Shown here in pieces: positions 1 to 11,218 of a stretch of 64,000 nt of DNA. The translations under genes and the position numbers were made by a program. The DNA comes from Collybiopsis luxurians FD-317 M1 (Eukaryota; Basidiomycota; Agaricomycetes; Agaricales; Omphalotaceae): contig KN834750.1 in assembly GCA_000827265.1 (NCBI GenBank), forward strand, positions 1,775,297 to 1,839,296. Reading direction: 5' to 3'. Below the pieces are notes generated by a model. It had not been told where the DNA came from, did not search any database, and worked only from the letters and a program-made list of their open reading frames with translations. Position 1 is the stretch's first letter. The number at the start of each line of letters is the position of its first letter.

Positions 1-211
1 CGTTTTCGACAGAAATGTCTGCGACGACGATTGTTGATTTCCTTCCTGCAGCAATAATCTGCGACTGCACTTCTTGTAGTAGGTCGAGCTTGTTAGGGAG
101 GTCATTGATCGCGACGTCGAACCCATCAGAAGCTAGACGAAGGGCAATGTCCTTGCCTATCCCTTGGGCTGCACCTGTGACGAGTGCTACTCCCTTTGTG
201 TATGTAGACAT
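1..211 (-). CDS. Short-chain dehydrogenase/reductase, copy A (N-terminal part, cut by window edge)
   Basis: N-terminal part of a classical SDR oxidoreductase read on the minus strand from the ATG at 211. The start shows the Rossmann glycine motif (ALVTGAAQGIGKDIA) and an NDLP stretch after beta-strand 2, which together bind the dinucleotide. It closely matches the N-terminus of the complete gene at 3192-4494, with a few substitutions, so the two are recent tandem paralogues. The 5' flank (212 to about 770) also resembles 4495-4870, so promoter and coding region were copied together. The catalytic Ser/Tyr/Lys region lies outside the window, so it cannot be said whether this copy is intact. Confidence 0.8.
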   Translation of the reverse strand, partial: MSTYTKGVALVTGAAQGIGKDIALRLASDGFDVAINDLPNKLDLLQEVQSQIIAAGRKSTIVVADISVEN

Positions 212-1682
212 TGTGGAGCTTTGGGTTATAGGCTGTATGGTAGATTGAGAGAGTAAGCGAAGAGGGGTTGTTACAAACGGGAGCTTCAGTAGACTTTAAA
301 TACCTAGCAGAAGTTCAGCTTGAATGAGCCCAAATGATTTAGTACCTGATGGCTGGCTCCGGCTTCATAATTGACCGACGATATCAACATGAAGAAAGTT
401 CCTTCAACTTTTGGGAAAAAGTAACTCAGTCGTTGACATTTAAATTGACCTTCGCTACCGCGGAGCTGGTTTCTACATATAGCTTAGGCATGCATCTTGA
501 GGTTGAATATATAGATCCAGAGCTGTGTTTCTCAGGTGTTTCTTAACGTCGGAAGTAAGTATGGATCTTTTGAGAATGCTCGGCGTTGATACCGGAGATC
601 AAGACAGCGGTCTAGATCTAACTTGAAGGAAATTCTATCGATAGAAGAATGGTAGAATCTTATATCCGGCCCCTGAGAACAATGCATAGCTTCTACTTTC
701 AAGAAAATCGGATCCTTGATACGCATTCCTTTGTTAGAACTCTGAATCTCTACATCAAAGTAATGGATATCGGGCAAATCTTCTATTATTCATGAGCATC
801 GCTTTGGACACCAAATTGAAGATGGTTATTCTGAGTGCGAACAGAGAGACTTACAGGTCGAGTAAGGCTCTACAGGCGATCTATAGTATCTAAACTCACC
901 GTGAAGAAACCGCTTGCTTGTAGCTTCAGCAGAGGTCGAGATACGGCACGATCAAGTTGAAAAAGTCGAAACCGGCTCAGTTGGACGGCGTGACATTTTG
1001 CGCCAAATGTCACGCCTTGGCAGCTGTCACAAAGGGCCGAAAGTACTGTGATTCGCGAACAACATGGGTCCTTCAGATTCATTTACCACTAAACTTAGCA
1101 TGCGGGGAATGCTGGATACGATGGAAAGAGCAGCATGTCTCCCAGTGTGCTCACTGAACCACCATGAGCAGAATAAAATTTGAATAGTTGCTCAATTTGG
1201 CAGTAAATTGATAGCCCTGCGATGGCGACGCTCGATCTCACTGAGATTTTGATATAGAAATGTTTATCAGATTGATTTCGAAGGATATAGGTAGCTAACG
1301 AGGGCCTGTAATACCATAGGCCTCGAGCAATGTCGAGTGTCCAAGTGAGCGTTGGTGTCTAAAGGGATGCTCAAATACTGCCAGTGTATGTACTGCGTGA
1401 ATTTTACGTTGTTGAACGAAGATTTGACATGTATATTTATGATTTATAAGGGAGAGGACTAGTTAATCTATGCATTTCCAGTAGCAGCACGGACAGACGA
1501 AGGCAAACCAATGCCAATCAACTTCTATTCGTGCCATCCGTCGCGAATTCAAGGAAATCAGAAGGCACTGAAATATTTGTCGTTGTACTAGTCAAAGAAA
1601 CGGTGCCGCTGCGAGAAAGTGGGCGTGGTGAGCGCCAAGCGTTGGAATCCGCTTCGAACTCATCACTGCTGGTAGGAGCAGC
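212..1682. other. Intergenic, mostly duplicated flank of copy A
   Basis: No credible gene. About 212-770 matches the flank of the second SDR copy at 4495-4870. About 1405-1680 matches about 4940-5400, which in copy B is the 3' flank and C-terminal coding end of the acetyltransferase gene. Between them, roughly 780-1400 has no counterpart in copy B, so the two copies have diverged by insertion or deletion. Short open frames here have no protein-like composition. Confidence 0.6.
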
Positions 1683-2226
1683 TTAATTATAAGCTAGGGC
1701 TGTAACTAAGTGCAGTTGCGAAGGATATGGCCTTTGATTGAGACCGAGATGGTCCCTCATCAAAGTAAACCCTATGAGATTTGAATTGAGGCAGCCCTGT
1801 TTCTGGCTCCGATTCGGAAGAGTAGGGGAACGTATCCAAGTGAGCGTCGGTTGCCGCTCTTTTTCCTTTCCATTTGCGCAATCCATCCCGACGAAAAAGG
1901 AGTTCAAAGTCGCTCTGGCCAACTTCCGAGTCGGATTGATCTTCTGGCCGAACCCCTCTGCGTCGGAGGAATCAGTGAGATAGTTAACGTTGACTCGGAC
2001 CGTCTCCATGCTAGAGGTACGCTTTAATCATTTAGGCACCCCAAATGGTTCAGCCTGTTCCTGTTCCCACAAAGCAATTGATCTCTCTCCCGCTCGTGTC
2101 TTCGAGAAGCGCCAAGCAAGTTGTATCTTTCCATTGCTGCTCGATGAGACTGAAGAACGATCTGCAGCGTCGACCTTCATGAAGGAATTGCATGGGAAGA
2201 AACATCCCAAACTTCATATCGTATAA
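1683..2226 (-). pseudogene. Relic of the GNAT acetyltransferase gene (copy A)
   Basis: Broken duplicate of the 3' half of the gene at 5134-6696. Recognisable blocks include the METVRVNVNYLTDSSD stretch, the EQEQAEPFG stretch and the acidic/Ser-rich tail, but they are spread over different reading frames. Relative to the intact copy about 60-80 bp are missing near 2095-2105, where the intact gene encodes the Trp-rich segment before RHERER, and further small indels shift the frame in the tail. The GNAT core exons are absent, so no functional enzyme is expected. Confidence 0.75.
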
Positions 2227-2345
2227 GATAGAGTTATACTGACCTTATTTTGGAGAAATGAGGTATTATAATGCCGTGATCACCCCCAAAATCTGGTATA
2301 ATGGCCATATTACACCCTGTACCTCTGTTATAATGTAAGCATAAT
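2225..2345. repeat. Dispersed short repeat, copy 1
   Basis: This stretch shares an ordered series of blocks with 62707-62830: AGATAGAGTT, then a TTAT/GGAGAA block, a GTGATCA block and a closing CCCTGTACCTC..TTATA block. The two sites are about 60 kb apart and lie in unrelated flanks, one just beyond a gene relic and one in a promoter. This looks like a short non-autonomous element or its remains. No terminal inverted repeats or target duplications were clear by eye. An open frame of 150 codons (2234-2686, minus) overlaps it but is not recognised and is probably not a gene. Confidence 0.4.
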
Positions 2346-2689
2346 GTTTGGGACAATTCAGTGAAGTTCCAGAAATCGCTTCCACCAATTTCATCCTCAG
2401 CTACCCTCTCGAAGATTTCTGCGACTGTTACGTAGGCGGCATGTAAGATGGTTCTTCGGAACAAATTACAGTATTGACAGGAAGGGGAAGTTTTCGTTGT
2501 TGGAGATGAACATATTGGCCTGGATGTGGTGCGTGGAAGATGTAGAGGATGGTGTACAGGCTGCAGAGAAGGGCAGTGAATGGGTATTAGAAGGGCTGAG
2601 TATGGAGCATGAACCTGACTCAGGTGAGGGAAGGGTTTAGAATGATGCTGGACGCATAGGACGGGCAAGACGGAATACGCGTGCAAGGG

Positions 2690-3191
2690 TGTTTCAAGTC
2701 ATAAATGGCCTTTTGAGGATACTGAGGCCTGAAAGTTCGTTAGAGACGTCTTGCTTGTTCCAGATTCTTCTTTTTAAAGGAACTTGAGCTCACTGATACG
2801 AACAGGAAAGGGAAGTAACCGATTTCATAGGTATAGGTGGCAATAAGGATGTCCTGCCTTTCTATTCGGCAGCTCCTCAATGGCTCGGGCATCACTCGGC
2901 TTCTTCCTGCCGGGCATTAGCCCAACCTTGGTTTTACTATATGCGCATTGAGATCGCCTTGGATGCAGTCTTAATGCCCCTCGCTGACTCGAGTAAGAGT
3001 AAGTACTTATTATAGCCTTCGGGCTCTGCCGGTGAAAGTTGCAGGTACAGGATCTACAGTACTCGAACGGTATTGGTCGTTGAAATACTTCCTACTAGTG
3101 TAACAATGGGGCCATTCACCACCATGCTTCACATTTCTCATAGCTACAAAATGTAATAAATAAACTCGGACGCAGTATCCACAACAACTAC
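2690..3191. other. Intergenic spacer
   Basis: About 500 bp between the copy A duplication block and the 3' end of SDR copy B. I see no gene, RNA or repeat that can be supported. Confidence 0.5.
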
Positions 3192-4494
3192 TCAATCGAA
3201 GAGGATTCCACCGTTAGCATTTATCTTTTAAAAATTGACATCAAACATTATCGTCCTTGCCGGAAGACGAAAAATGACTTACGCTCTGACCTAGAAAGCG
3301 GGGAAATAGCTGAGTATGAGGACAGGAAGAAGTATGGAGAGCTTACCCGTGATGAAGCTCGACTCTGATGAGGCTAAGAAAGACACCAGGCCGACCACAT
3401 CTGCTGTTTGTCCAATCCTGTTTAGCGGCGCCATACCGGCCCACTAAGGAGAGAATTATTCATATCGAGCAGAAATTATTGAAAAGAGGACGACTGACTA
3501 CTTTTTCGGCCTCACTGCGATCTACCCCCGGGGCAACCGAATTGGCCGCATCCGCAACTAGGTACAGATCAGACGCTATCCAGGCATGGGAGGATGAGAT
3601 GCTACTCACGCATCGGCGTGTTGATAAATCCTAGTATGCTAGAGATAAGTGAAAGAAGCATCGGCACTGGAAGATGAACATGCCTGGGGCGTAAGTATTC
3701 ACAGTGATTCCATATTGACCAAGTTCCGAAGCTGATCACAAAGTCAATAACCACGGCAAATGCTACTTCAATACCGGTTCAACGCCCACCTGCAGCTTGA
3801 GTCAGGCCTCGAATAGCAAACTTGCTACTAGAATACGCCGAGCCCATCTGCCATCCTCTCTTCGATGCTATAGAAGTAGCTCCAATGATACGTCCTCCGC
3901 GACCCTGGTGAATCATCTGAATCGCGGCATACTGAGGCGCGAACAGGCGACCAAATTGATTGGTCAGGTGTTCCAGGTAAGAACAAAGCGGTTAGAACCT
4001 ACCTTGTAGCACAAGAATGTCCCTCGCGTGTTTGTGGAGAGAAATTGGTCCCATTCATCACCAGTAACTGAGATATCGGCGAGTTAACCTGAAGATTCAG
4101 CGTTGGCCGGGTAGTTCATGCATACCTTTGATCATCTCCTTGGTGGCACAGATTCCAGCGTTCGCAATCATCTACAATCTCAGTGTTCAGGGATTCTGTC
4201 AGGACCATGGTAGAACGAACGCAGACTCACAACTTCCAGACTACCTAAATTGCTCACTGTTTTTTCTACCATCTCCTTCACTTCGCTCTCAACAGAAACG
4301 TCCGCGACGACGATCATTGATTTCCTTCCTGCAGTAATAATCTGCGACTGCACTTCTTGTAGTAGGTCGAGTTTGCCAGGGAGGTCATTGATCGCGACGT
4401 TGAACCCGTCAGAAGCTAGACGGAGGGCAATGTCTTTGCCTATCCCTTGGGCTGCTCCTGTGACGAGTGCTACTCCTTTTGTGTATGTAGACAT
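3192..4494 (-). CDS. Short-chain dehydrogenase/reductase (acetoin/diacetyl reductase-like), copy B, intact
   Basis: Complete NAD(P)-dependent SDR of about 260 residues in about nine exons. In order: TGAAQGIG cofactor motif, a VVADVS stretch, the NAG motif (MIANAGICATKEM, exon 4126-4171), the DEWD..NTRGTFLCYK helix, the catalytic Ser (GATSIASKRG), the YxxxK pair (AYSSSKFAIRG), ITVNTYAPG, and a C-terminal LASSESSFITGQS..NGGILFD end typical of butanediol/acetoin reductases. Exons join in frame (for example 4231|4171). One intron seems to use a GC donor (CCCCAG then gcatgt). The start at 4494 gives the standard short N-terminus. It sits upstream of, and in the same orientation as, nothing obviously related except the neighbouring GNAT gene, with which it was duplicated. 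Substrate is inferred only from overall family resemblance. Confidence 0.85.
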
Positions 4495-5133
4495 TATGGA
4501 GCTTTGGGTTATAAGCTGTCTGATAAATCGAGAGAGTAAGTGAAGATGGGTTAAGCGGAAGCTTCAGTAGACTTTAAATACCTACCAGAAATTCAGCTTA
4601 AATGAGCCCAAACGATTTAGTACGTGATGGCTGGCTCCGGCTCCATCGTTGACTGACAATACCAACATGAAGAAAGTTCCTTCAACTTCAGGGGAGAAGC
4701 AACTCAGGTTTGAGAGTGTTCGGCGTTGATACCGGAGATCAATACAGCGTCTTAAGAATGGTAGTATCTTTATGGAACGGCGCATCCGGCCCTTAAGAAC
4801 AATGCACAGCTTCTACTTCCAAGAAAATCGGATCCTTGATACATTTTGTTAGAACTCTGAATCTCTACATCAAAGTAACAGATATCATGGGCAGATCTAT
4901 TATTATGCATATGTACAATGTGTAGGCGACCCATCTGTGAAATTTAAATTGTTGGACGAAGATTTGACATGTATATTTATAATTTATAGAGGAAAGGATC
5001 GGATTAGTTCATGTATGCGTTTCAAGTAGCACAGACAGACGAAGGCAAACCAATGCCAATCAACTTCTTCTATTCATGTCATCCGTCGTGAATTCAAGGA
5101 GATCAGAAGGCACTGAAATATTTGTCGTTGTAC
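4495..5133. repeat. Intergenic spacer, second copy of the duplicated flank
   Basis: Counterpart of 212-770 and about 1405-1680. The shared stretches include the segment around the aaatgatttagta/aaacgatttagta motif upstream of both SDR starts and the gacgaagatttgacatg block at about 4946. It contains no gene of its own. It separates the SDR promoter from the 3' end of the acetyltransferase gene. Confidence 0.55.
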
Positions 5134-6696
5134 TTACAAAGCTTTTCCCCAGTACTGCTCAGAGTCACCGTCGTGCAAATGAGAGTTTTCAACTGACCTT
5201 TCGAGGAAAGGATCGACCGGCGAATCCTCCCTCTCGGAAATTGCATGGATAGAGCCTGCGTCGCTCAGCATCTCCCATGGAGACTCCGCTGCACTACTGG
5301 TGTAACCTTCACTAAGGTTACTAGTCGAAGAAACGGTGCTGCTGCGAGAAAGTGGGCGCGGTGAGCGCCAAGCGTTGGAATCCGCTTCGAACTCGTCGCT
5401 ACTGGTAGGAGCAGGGCTTAAGCTAGGGCTACGACTAGGTGCAGTTGCGAAGGATGGGGCCTCTGATTGAGACCGAGATGGTCCCTCATTTCCATCATCA
5501 AGGTAAACCCTACGAGATTTGAATGGAGGGAACTCTGCTTCTTGCTCTGATTCGGAAGAGTAGGGGAATGTATCCAAGTGAGCGTCGGTTGCCGCTCTTT
5601 TTCCTTTCCTTCTGCGCAATCCATCCCGACGAGAAAGGAGTTCAAAGTCGCTCTGGCCGGCTTCCGAGTCAGATTGATCTTCTGGCCGAGCTCCCTCTGC
5701 GTCGGAGGGACTGGTATCGCTGGAATCAGTGAGATAGTTAACGTTGACCCGGACCGTCTCCATGCTAGAGGTACGTTTTAACCATTTAGGTATCCCACCA
5801 AATGGCTCGGCTTGTTCCTGTTCCCAACGAAGCAATTGATCTCTCTCCCGTTCGTGTCTCCACAACATCTCATCCCAAAGCGTCCTGGGCAGTACAGTCG
5901 TCAAACGGCTTGTGCGTATCAGCCAGTCTGTGTCGAGAAGTGCCAAGCAAGTTGTATCTCTCCATTGCTGCTCGATGAGACTGAAGAATGATCTGCGGCG
6001 TCGACCTTCATGAAGGAATTGCCTGAAATAGATTGAATGGGAAGCATTGAGTTCGAGGATCAAAACATTGAGTTATCATTATGTACTTGCCTACTCATGA
6101 ACAGTCTCATGACCCGATCTTTTAAAGGACTGTCCAAAAGCGCAGCTTGGACCCGGTGGCAGTTCATGGTGGTGAATGCTTGATCGAGGACAAGCTCCAA
6201 AGCTTCACCGGCTAGCCCTCTCAGATGATACTCTTCTTTGAGAATAAGACCCACAGATAGTTCTCCCAACGACCCGGGAGGGTACGGAGGCGTTTGACTA
6301 GGTACAAGATATATGAATCCCAGAGCGTTCCGTGTCGCAACCTGATGGAGATATAATTAGGATTTTTGAGTCAGAATGACAGGCAGGATCGCTTGCCTCA
6401 TCTAGGAAGTCGGATTCTCTGCGCTGAGTGTCAAAGAGGGAGTACTAGACAGATGAATGAGCGTAAGTGTCAGTGAATGATGCTGAAGAAAGTATACGAA
6501 CTGTTCGTTCAAAGATAACGCCAAAGAAGGCAGTTCTACCTATGAAACTGAACAAATCTTCTTGGGGAAAACTGGCTTCGACGGAGCATAACTGTAATTG
6601 TTCGTATAGGGGGTTCAATGCCGTGATTGTGAACGGTTCTGAGATATCCCCGGCTTGAACTATGACTATCCTCTTCGAACTGAGAGAGGTTGACAT
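5134..6696 (-). CDS. GNAT-family N-acetyltransferase with long acidic/Ser-rich tail
   Basis: Acyl-CoA-dependent N-acetyltransferase of the RimJ/RimL-like branch. The first exon (from ATG 6696) reads MSTSLSSKRIVIVQAGD. Later exons give ATRNALGFIYL, then GELSVGLILKEEYHLRGLAGEAL, which is the beta4/CoA-binding V-x-x-x-x-x-R-G-x-A/G region, and FTTMNCHRVQAALL..SPLKDRVMRLF, the last strands. After the fold comes a variable tail of about 220 residues rich in Ser, Glu and Pro with no recognised domain. The exon boundaries I infer include a GTTCGT donor at the first intron and a possible GC donor after CTAGATGAG. It is divergent from SRE1, with about 400 bp between starts. A degenerate duplicate of its 3' half lies at 1683-2226. 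The target is unknown. Confidence 0.7.
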
Positions 6697-6930
6697 GGTG
6701 GTAAGAGGCAACAAAGATGTGAGCTGCAGGCGCTTGTTTAACAGCCCCCATGATGGAGCTTATATGCGCGCTAAACCCGAATACTTACACGTTCACTCCA
6801 CTTAGCGGTAAGGTAAAGCAAGCTCTTCATAAGTTTGAGGGTCTTACAAGTCGAATATTGCAGTAGATCCGCTGTATCAAAGCTAATTAACGATTCGACG
6901 ATATGGTTCCTGGTACAGTTTTAACGCCGA

Positions 6931-6988
6931 GATAAGATTACGGCAAGATAAGATTACGCAAGATAAGATAAGATAATATAAAGATAAT
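6931..6988 (+). promoter_or_regulatory. Cluster of GATA-factor motifs upstream of SRE1
   Basis: Four GATAAG hexamers (starting at 6931, 6947, 6962 and 6967) and two GATAAT sites (6972 and about 6983) lie within 58 bp, about 110-165 bp upstream of the SRE1 start codon. Fungal GATA regulators of nitrogen, iron and light responses bind HGATAR sites. The spacing is partly periodic because the run looks like expanded copies of a gcaagataagatta unit. The same interval is the divergent promoter of the acetyltransferase gene. Function is inferred. Confidence 0.5.
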
Positions 6989-7094
6989 CAAAAGATTAAA
7001 TGATCACATGGAAATAAAGGATGGCCTGATTTTGGGCGCCTCAGTGTCGAACGACTTGCATATGCTCTTTTAACTATTTCAGTCTCATACCATC

Positions 7095-10000
7095 ATGTCC
7101 TTTTCAATATCTTCCTCATCTGCTTCAACAAATTCAGAAACAAATTCTGACAAAGGTTCTCCACAACCAGACTTGGAATTGGACCCTTCAGATCCCCTAA
7201 ATCTTTTATTGCATTCACAATCTTCCGACACCTCTATGGACGATTCAACAGCAGGCGCAAGTCCACCAGACTGGTCACAGCTATCTGCCCTTTGGTCATC
7301 TCCATTCGACGGCGGGACTTTGACCGGGGAAGGAAACGCAAAAGAGTTTTCGGACGTGATGGACTTCAGTCTGCCACTAGGCTCAGACTTGGATTTCGGC
7401 TCTCAAATGGCCATTGACCCTCATGCTCTCCATTTCGATTATCAGAAATTCGGACTGGAAGATTTTTCCCCATCCCCTAGTCAGGATTTTTCATTCGCGT
7501 TCCAGCCGGATTCAAACCAGTCTCAAGGCAGAAGACTTAGCATAACTTCATCGTCGTCTTCGTCTGGGCTTTCCTTTTCTCCTGCTGCTGCTCCTTCTCC
7601 AGCTCCGTCGAGTCTCTCTGCAGATTCAACCTCTGCTGCATCTCTTGATTCTGCCGCAGAAGAGTTGGCTCAGAGGGTACGCCAATCAGCTGGAATTACG
7701 CTGGCTGTTCCTATGGACGCAGTTCAAATGCTACAAAACAACAGTAAGTCCATGGTTTAGGTTCAAAACCACTCTTCTCACCATCTTGCAGTTTCCCCCT
7801 CCAATTTTGCCATGTTCGCTGGTCAAGATCCTAGTCTAGGGTCTGCGGCGACCTACTTGCAGCCTGCCTCTCCGCAGTCGACGAGATCCTCAGCCTCCAC
7901 TACGTCCTCCGCTGCGTCTACACCGCCCCCTTCGACTCCACCCCCTTCCGAGCACGTTCACCCCAATGTCACCATCAACTCTTCCGCCAACGACATAAAC
8001 ACTTACATGAGTGCAGGCGGAATGGGCATGATCCCTCGGCCCAAGACCAGTCACACGACAATCGAACGACGATACCGTACAAACCTGAACGCGAGAATAA
8101 TGAGCTTGAGAATGGCTGTTCCCGCGCTTCGGGTGCTCGAGGATAAGGAAGGATGCGGAGTAGGCGGCGGAGGAAAAAAGACCAAGGGGAGGAACGCGAC
8201 CCTCGGAAAGAGTGTAGCATTCGGGACTACGATCAAGAAGGAAGGTGAAGATGGTGAAGATGTCGTTGATGTGATCGACGAGAGAGGATTCGTCGACGGT
8301 GTCAAGGTAGCAAGAAAGTGCAGTAAAGCCAACGTACTGGGCAAAGCTGTTGAATACATTCGGTCAGTGCCTTAAAACGACCTTTGAATGTTATCTAACC
8401 ATTGATACAGTGTCCTCAAGAAGCGAGAACTTCGTCTCAAACGCGAACAAGACGGTTTGAAGTCGCTTATAAAAGGCTTGGTTGGTGGTCCGGCTTTATT
8501 GCAAGAATGGGAGCGAGAATGGAGGGAGAAATTCGGCGGAGAAGAGAAAGACGAAGTTGAAGGGGAGGAAATTGATGATGGAGGCAGTGATGACGAGGGG
8601 GGAGGAAGCGGAGATGATGACGACGTAGACGACGAGTCCAGAAAAAGGAAGAAGCCCAAGCTTGCTCCGGCAAAGAAAGAGCCCAAGGAGAGGCGACCAC
8701 CTCCCCTTCCTCCACAGCCGGTTGTCCTTCCCGATGGAAGCGTCGTTGTCCCTGAGAAACGCAAACGAGGTCGCCCTCGCAAGGTTCCGCCACCTGTCAC
8801 TACGATGGTCAATACTGAACCCACTGCATCACTGCATCAGGCTTCGGCCCAAGTTCACGCTGTCCAAACTCAACATCATCCCCAACCGGCGCAGTACCTG
8901 CTCGCTACTTTTGCCCTCTTTTCCTTCTTCAACTCCCCATTCTCTTCTTCATCTCCGTCTCACCCTCCGCCAAATCATTCCCATACCGGTACTGTTCTTA
9001 CTCACGACCTCCCTTCATTGACCCACGGATATCCTACTGGATGGTCATGGCATGATCTTATTCAGGCCTTCCATCTGCTAGTCTCCATTCTAGTTTTCTC
9101 CTCGATTCTAACCCCTTGGTTCCCAAGTTTATTCAAGTACTTCTCTTCAAAGTACATCTCGCTCAAACAGTTACGTTCGTCCAGCTCTAGACCCACAGTT
9201 TCACGCTCTCGCTCGGCATCTCTCGTAGCTGCGCTCTCATTGTCAAACCGAGGGACTGGAAGCGAAGCTGTGGTGCTTCGTCAAGCACTCGATGGTCATC
9301 ACGGTATCCTTGCAACAGTTAAAGCCGCTCTCAGAAAATCCAAAGAGAACGTTGGGTTCGAACAGGCTGGCCTGGAGCAAAGAGCTTGGGTCAGGTTAGG
9401 CGAACTTTCAGTTCTCGGAGGTTTGTCATCCCTTCTTCTGCTGTTCGATTCATTTGACTAAAATCTATTTTTAAAAGGCAAAACATCCTTGCTTGACCGC
9501 GCGCTGACTTGCTGGCACATGCGATCCCATTTATGCTGGTTCACCGCCAGCGCTGCAGACCTTTCCACTCTGTCTTTAGCTCTCTGGCCTCTGGGCCACT
9601 TTGCTCGGCGTCATGCTCGTTCCATCTGGGAGACTGCCCGTGCTCGGAAAGGTTTCAGTGGTGTGCATGAAGGTGGTGTCGGCATTCAAGTTCGGCCGCA
9701 CGAACGACTTGTCCTTGAGAGCATCACTCTGGATGAGGCTGTGGCTCGACTCAAGTCCCCGGTGGTGTTGCAGCACCAGGATACCGACGTAAAGCGCTAT
9801 TCCCCTATCGGTGTTCTTGCTTGCATGCTCGTGCGAGAGAGAATAAAGCATCATCTTGAGATGATGTTTGTTAGGACGATACTTCCGAATGAACAGTGCT
9901 ATGAGATTGAAGATGCTTCAGCTCCTGCCGTTGCCAATCACGTGGAGGACGACGAAGAGGAAGAGCGAAGGAAGACGATCGAAGCTGCTAGATCCCTCGG

Positions 10001-10397
10001 AGGCCAGATGGCTGAACTCGGCGATACCTTGCAAAAGATGTGGACGATGGGTGTTTGGGAGCTCGACGATATCTCTAGTGTTCGCGATGATACCGGCGAC
10101 GACCCACAAGATCTCGGTCTCGATGCTCAGATTCGTGTGTTGCTCAACGCCTTGATTCTCTATCGTCAGATTTTCTCCTCTTCTATCCTCGGTTCTGCCG
10201 AGAGTGGACACAGCTCTGGAGTTTCGATTCTTCTCAGCCCACCTCCCAGTCCGATCAGGAAGGACGTGAAACTTCATTATGCTCTCCGACGTGTTTTGGG
10301 CTCTACTGTTTTCGATGCCGGCGGGGCGATGGAGGATGCTAGAGACCGACTCGTTGACATGTTGGTAGAATGTGAACGAGCTGGCAGGTCATTGTAA
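7095..10397 (+). CDS. SRE1: Sterol regulatory element-binding protein (SREBP), bHLH membrane-bound transcription factor
   Basis: Four exons (7095-7743, 7792-8362, 8411-9420, 9478-10397) join in frame to 1049 residues. An acidic Ser/Pro-rich activation region (1 to about 300) is followed by the bHLH, whose basic region carries the SREBP hallmark tyrosine (TIERRYRTNLNARI, about 304-317). The loop is unusually long, some 60 residues, before helix 2 (SKANVLGKAVEYI, about 390-405), as is common in fungal SREBPs. An AT-hook-like RKRGRPRK motif follows. Two hydrophobic segments (about 568-585 and 618-645) fit the ER-membrane hairpin, and the C-terminal 350 residues fit the SREBP regulatory domain. 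In yeasts and Cryptococcus, Sre1 is released by proteolysis at low sterol or oxygen and activates ergosterol and hypoxia genes. The family call is firm; the physiology is by analogy. Confidence 0.93.
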
Positions 10398-10769
10398 CTG
10401 CGGAAACTTTTCAATTGTAGACTTATGCTGATATCTAACCCGGTTTTGTATGAAACAATGTTATACTAGTAGCTATTTAATCTTTCTCTTGTGTACCTCA
10501 TATATATGCAGTACCGCGCATCTGTATGGACAATTCGATTCTCGTTCTAACAGGAATTCTTTATTCGCATGTAGTATATACACTGTTATTGGGTGACCGA
10601 AAGCCGAGTATGACCCAACACTTGCCAAAAACTTTCGGTAAAATCTATCTGACAGACTGGTTCAGTATCCGGTCCTCCTAATCCAGTTCTCATTCATCAT
10701 ACGTGATTTCGATGGCTCTAACGAGATTCAGATTTCATTTTGTACTACGCATAACTGAACTGGTGTTCC
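10398..10769. other. SRE1 3' flank
   Basis: Probable 3' UTR and terminator region of SRE1. The first 150-200 bp reappear downstream of the SRE1 relic at 14718-14890 (shared 'ggagacttatgctgatatc'-type stretch), showing that the untranslated flank was duplicated with the gene end. No gene. Confidence 0.5.
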
Positions 10770-11040
10770 ATTTGATTACAGGACTTTTAACCAATGTTTC
10801 GTTATGCTACAGCAGTGAGAACTCAGAAGACTGGCGAAGTTGCCGAGACCTGTTACGAGGTCCCTCGCAAGAAAATGTCAGACTGATATTAGTGGATAGT
10901 ATCAAAGGGACTTGCATCCAGCTTAGGATGGGTTGATCACAGTGAACACAGCTCAGTTGATTACAGTGACATCCATTGTTACCTGTAGTAATGTCAAAGA
11001 ATGCGTTGGTTTGGCATACAAGCTGAAGCAAATAAATTCA
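10770..11040 (-). pseudogene. Relic of the 3' end of a sedolisin (tripeptidyl peptidase) gene
   Basis: Reverse-strand remains of the last exons and introns of the sedolisin genes at 14973 and 18158. It aligns by eye over about 270 bp with 18150-18432, covering the TGLGTP region (plus-strand 'ccgagacctgttac' block), the 'aaagggacttacatccagct' intron boundary, and the 'ggcatacaagctgaa' block. Several substitutions and indels destroy the frame, and nothing upstream of it remains. It lies beside SRE1, so the SRE1-sedolisin adjacency is the same as that at 14341-14975. Confidence 0.7.
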
Positions 11041-11218
11041 ATACATGAGAGAGAACCTCCCACTAGTGTTGCCGGAGCTCCCTGAAAGAATACATGTACT
11101 AGCCGACTTGAGCCGCGTTCAAGTCAACTTCAAGCCGGCAAACTGAATCCTTGGAAATCAACGCAGGGTAATCCGGCAGGCAAACTGCAGGCAGAAGCGT
11201 TAAGCGAGCTCATCGGTA

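Noticed and set aside
8372..8824. Minus-strand open frame inside SRE1
   Set aside because: It is the antisense of a low-complexity coding region and has no independent start, intron or homology. The same holds for frames opposite the BUR1 RS/Pro-rich exon and the tail at 58657-59071.
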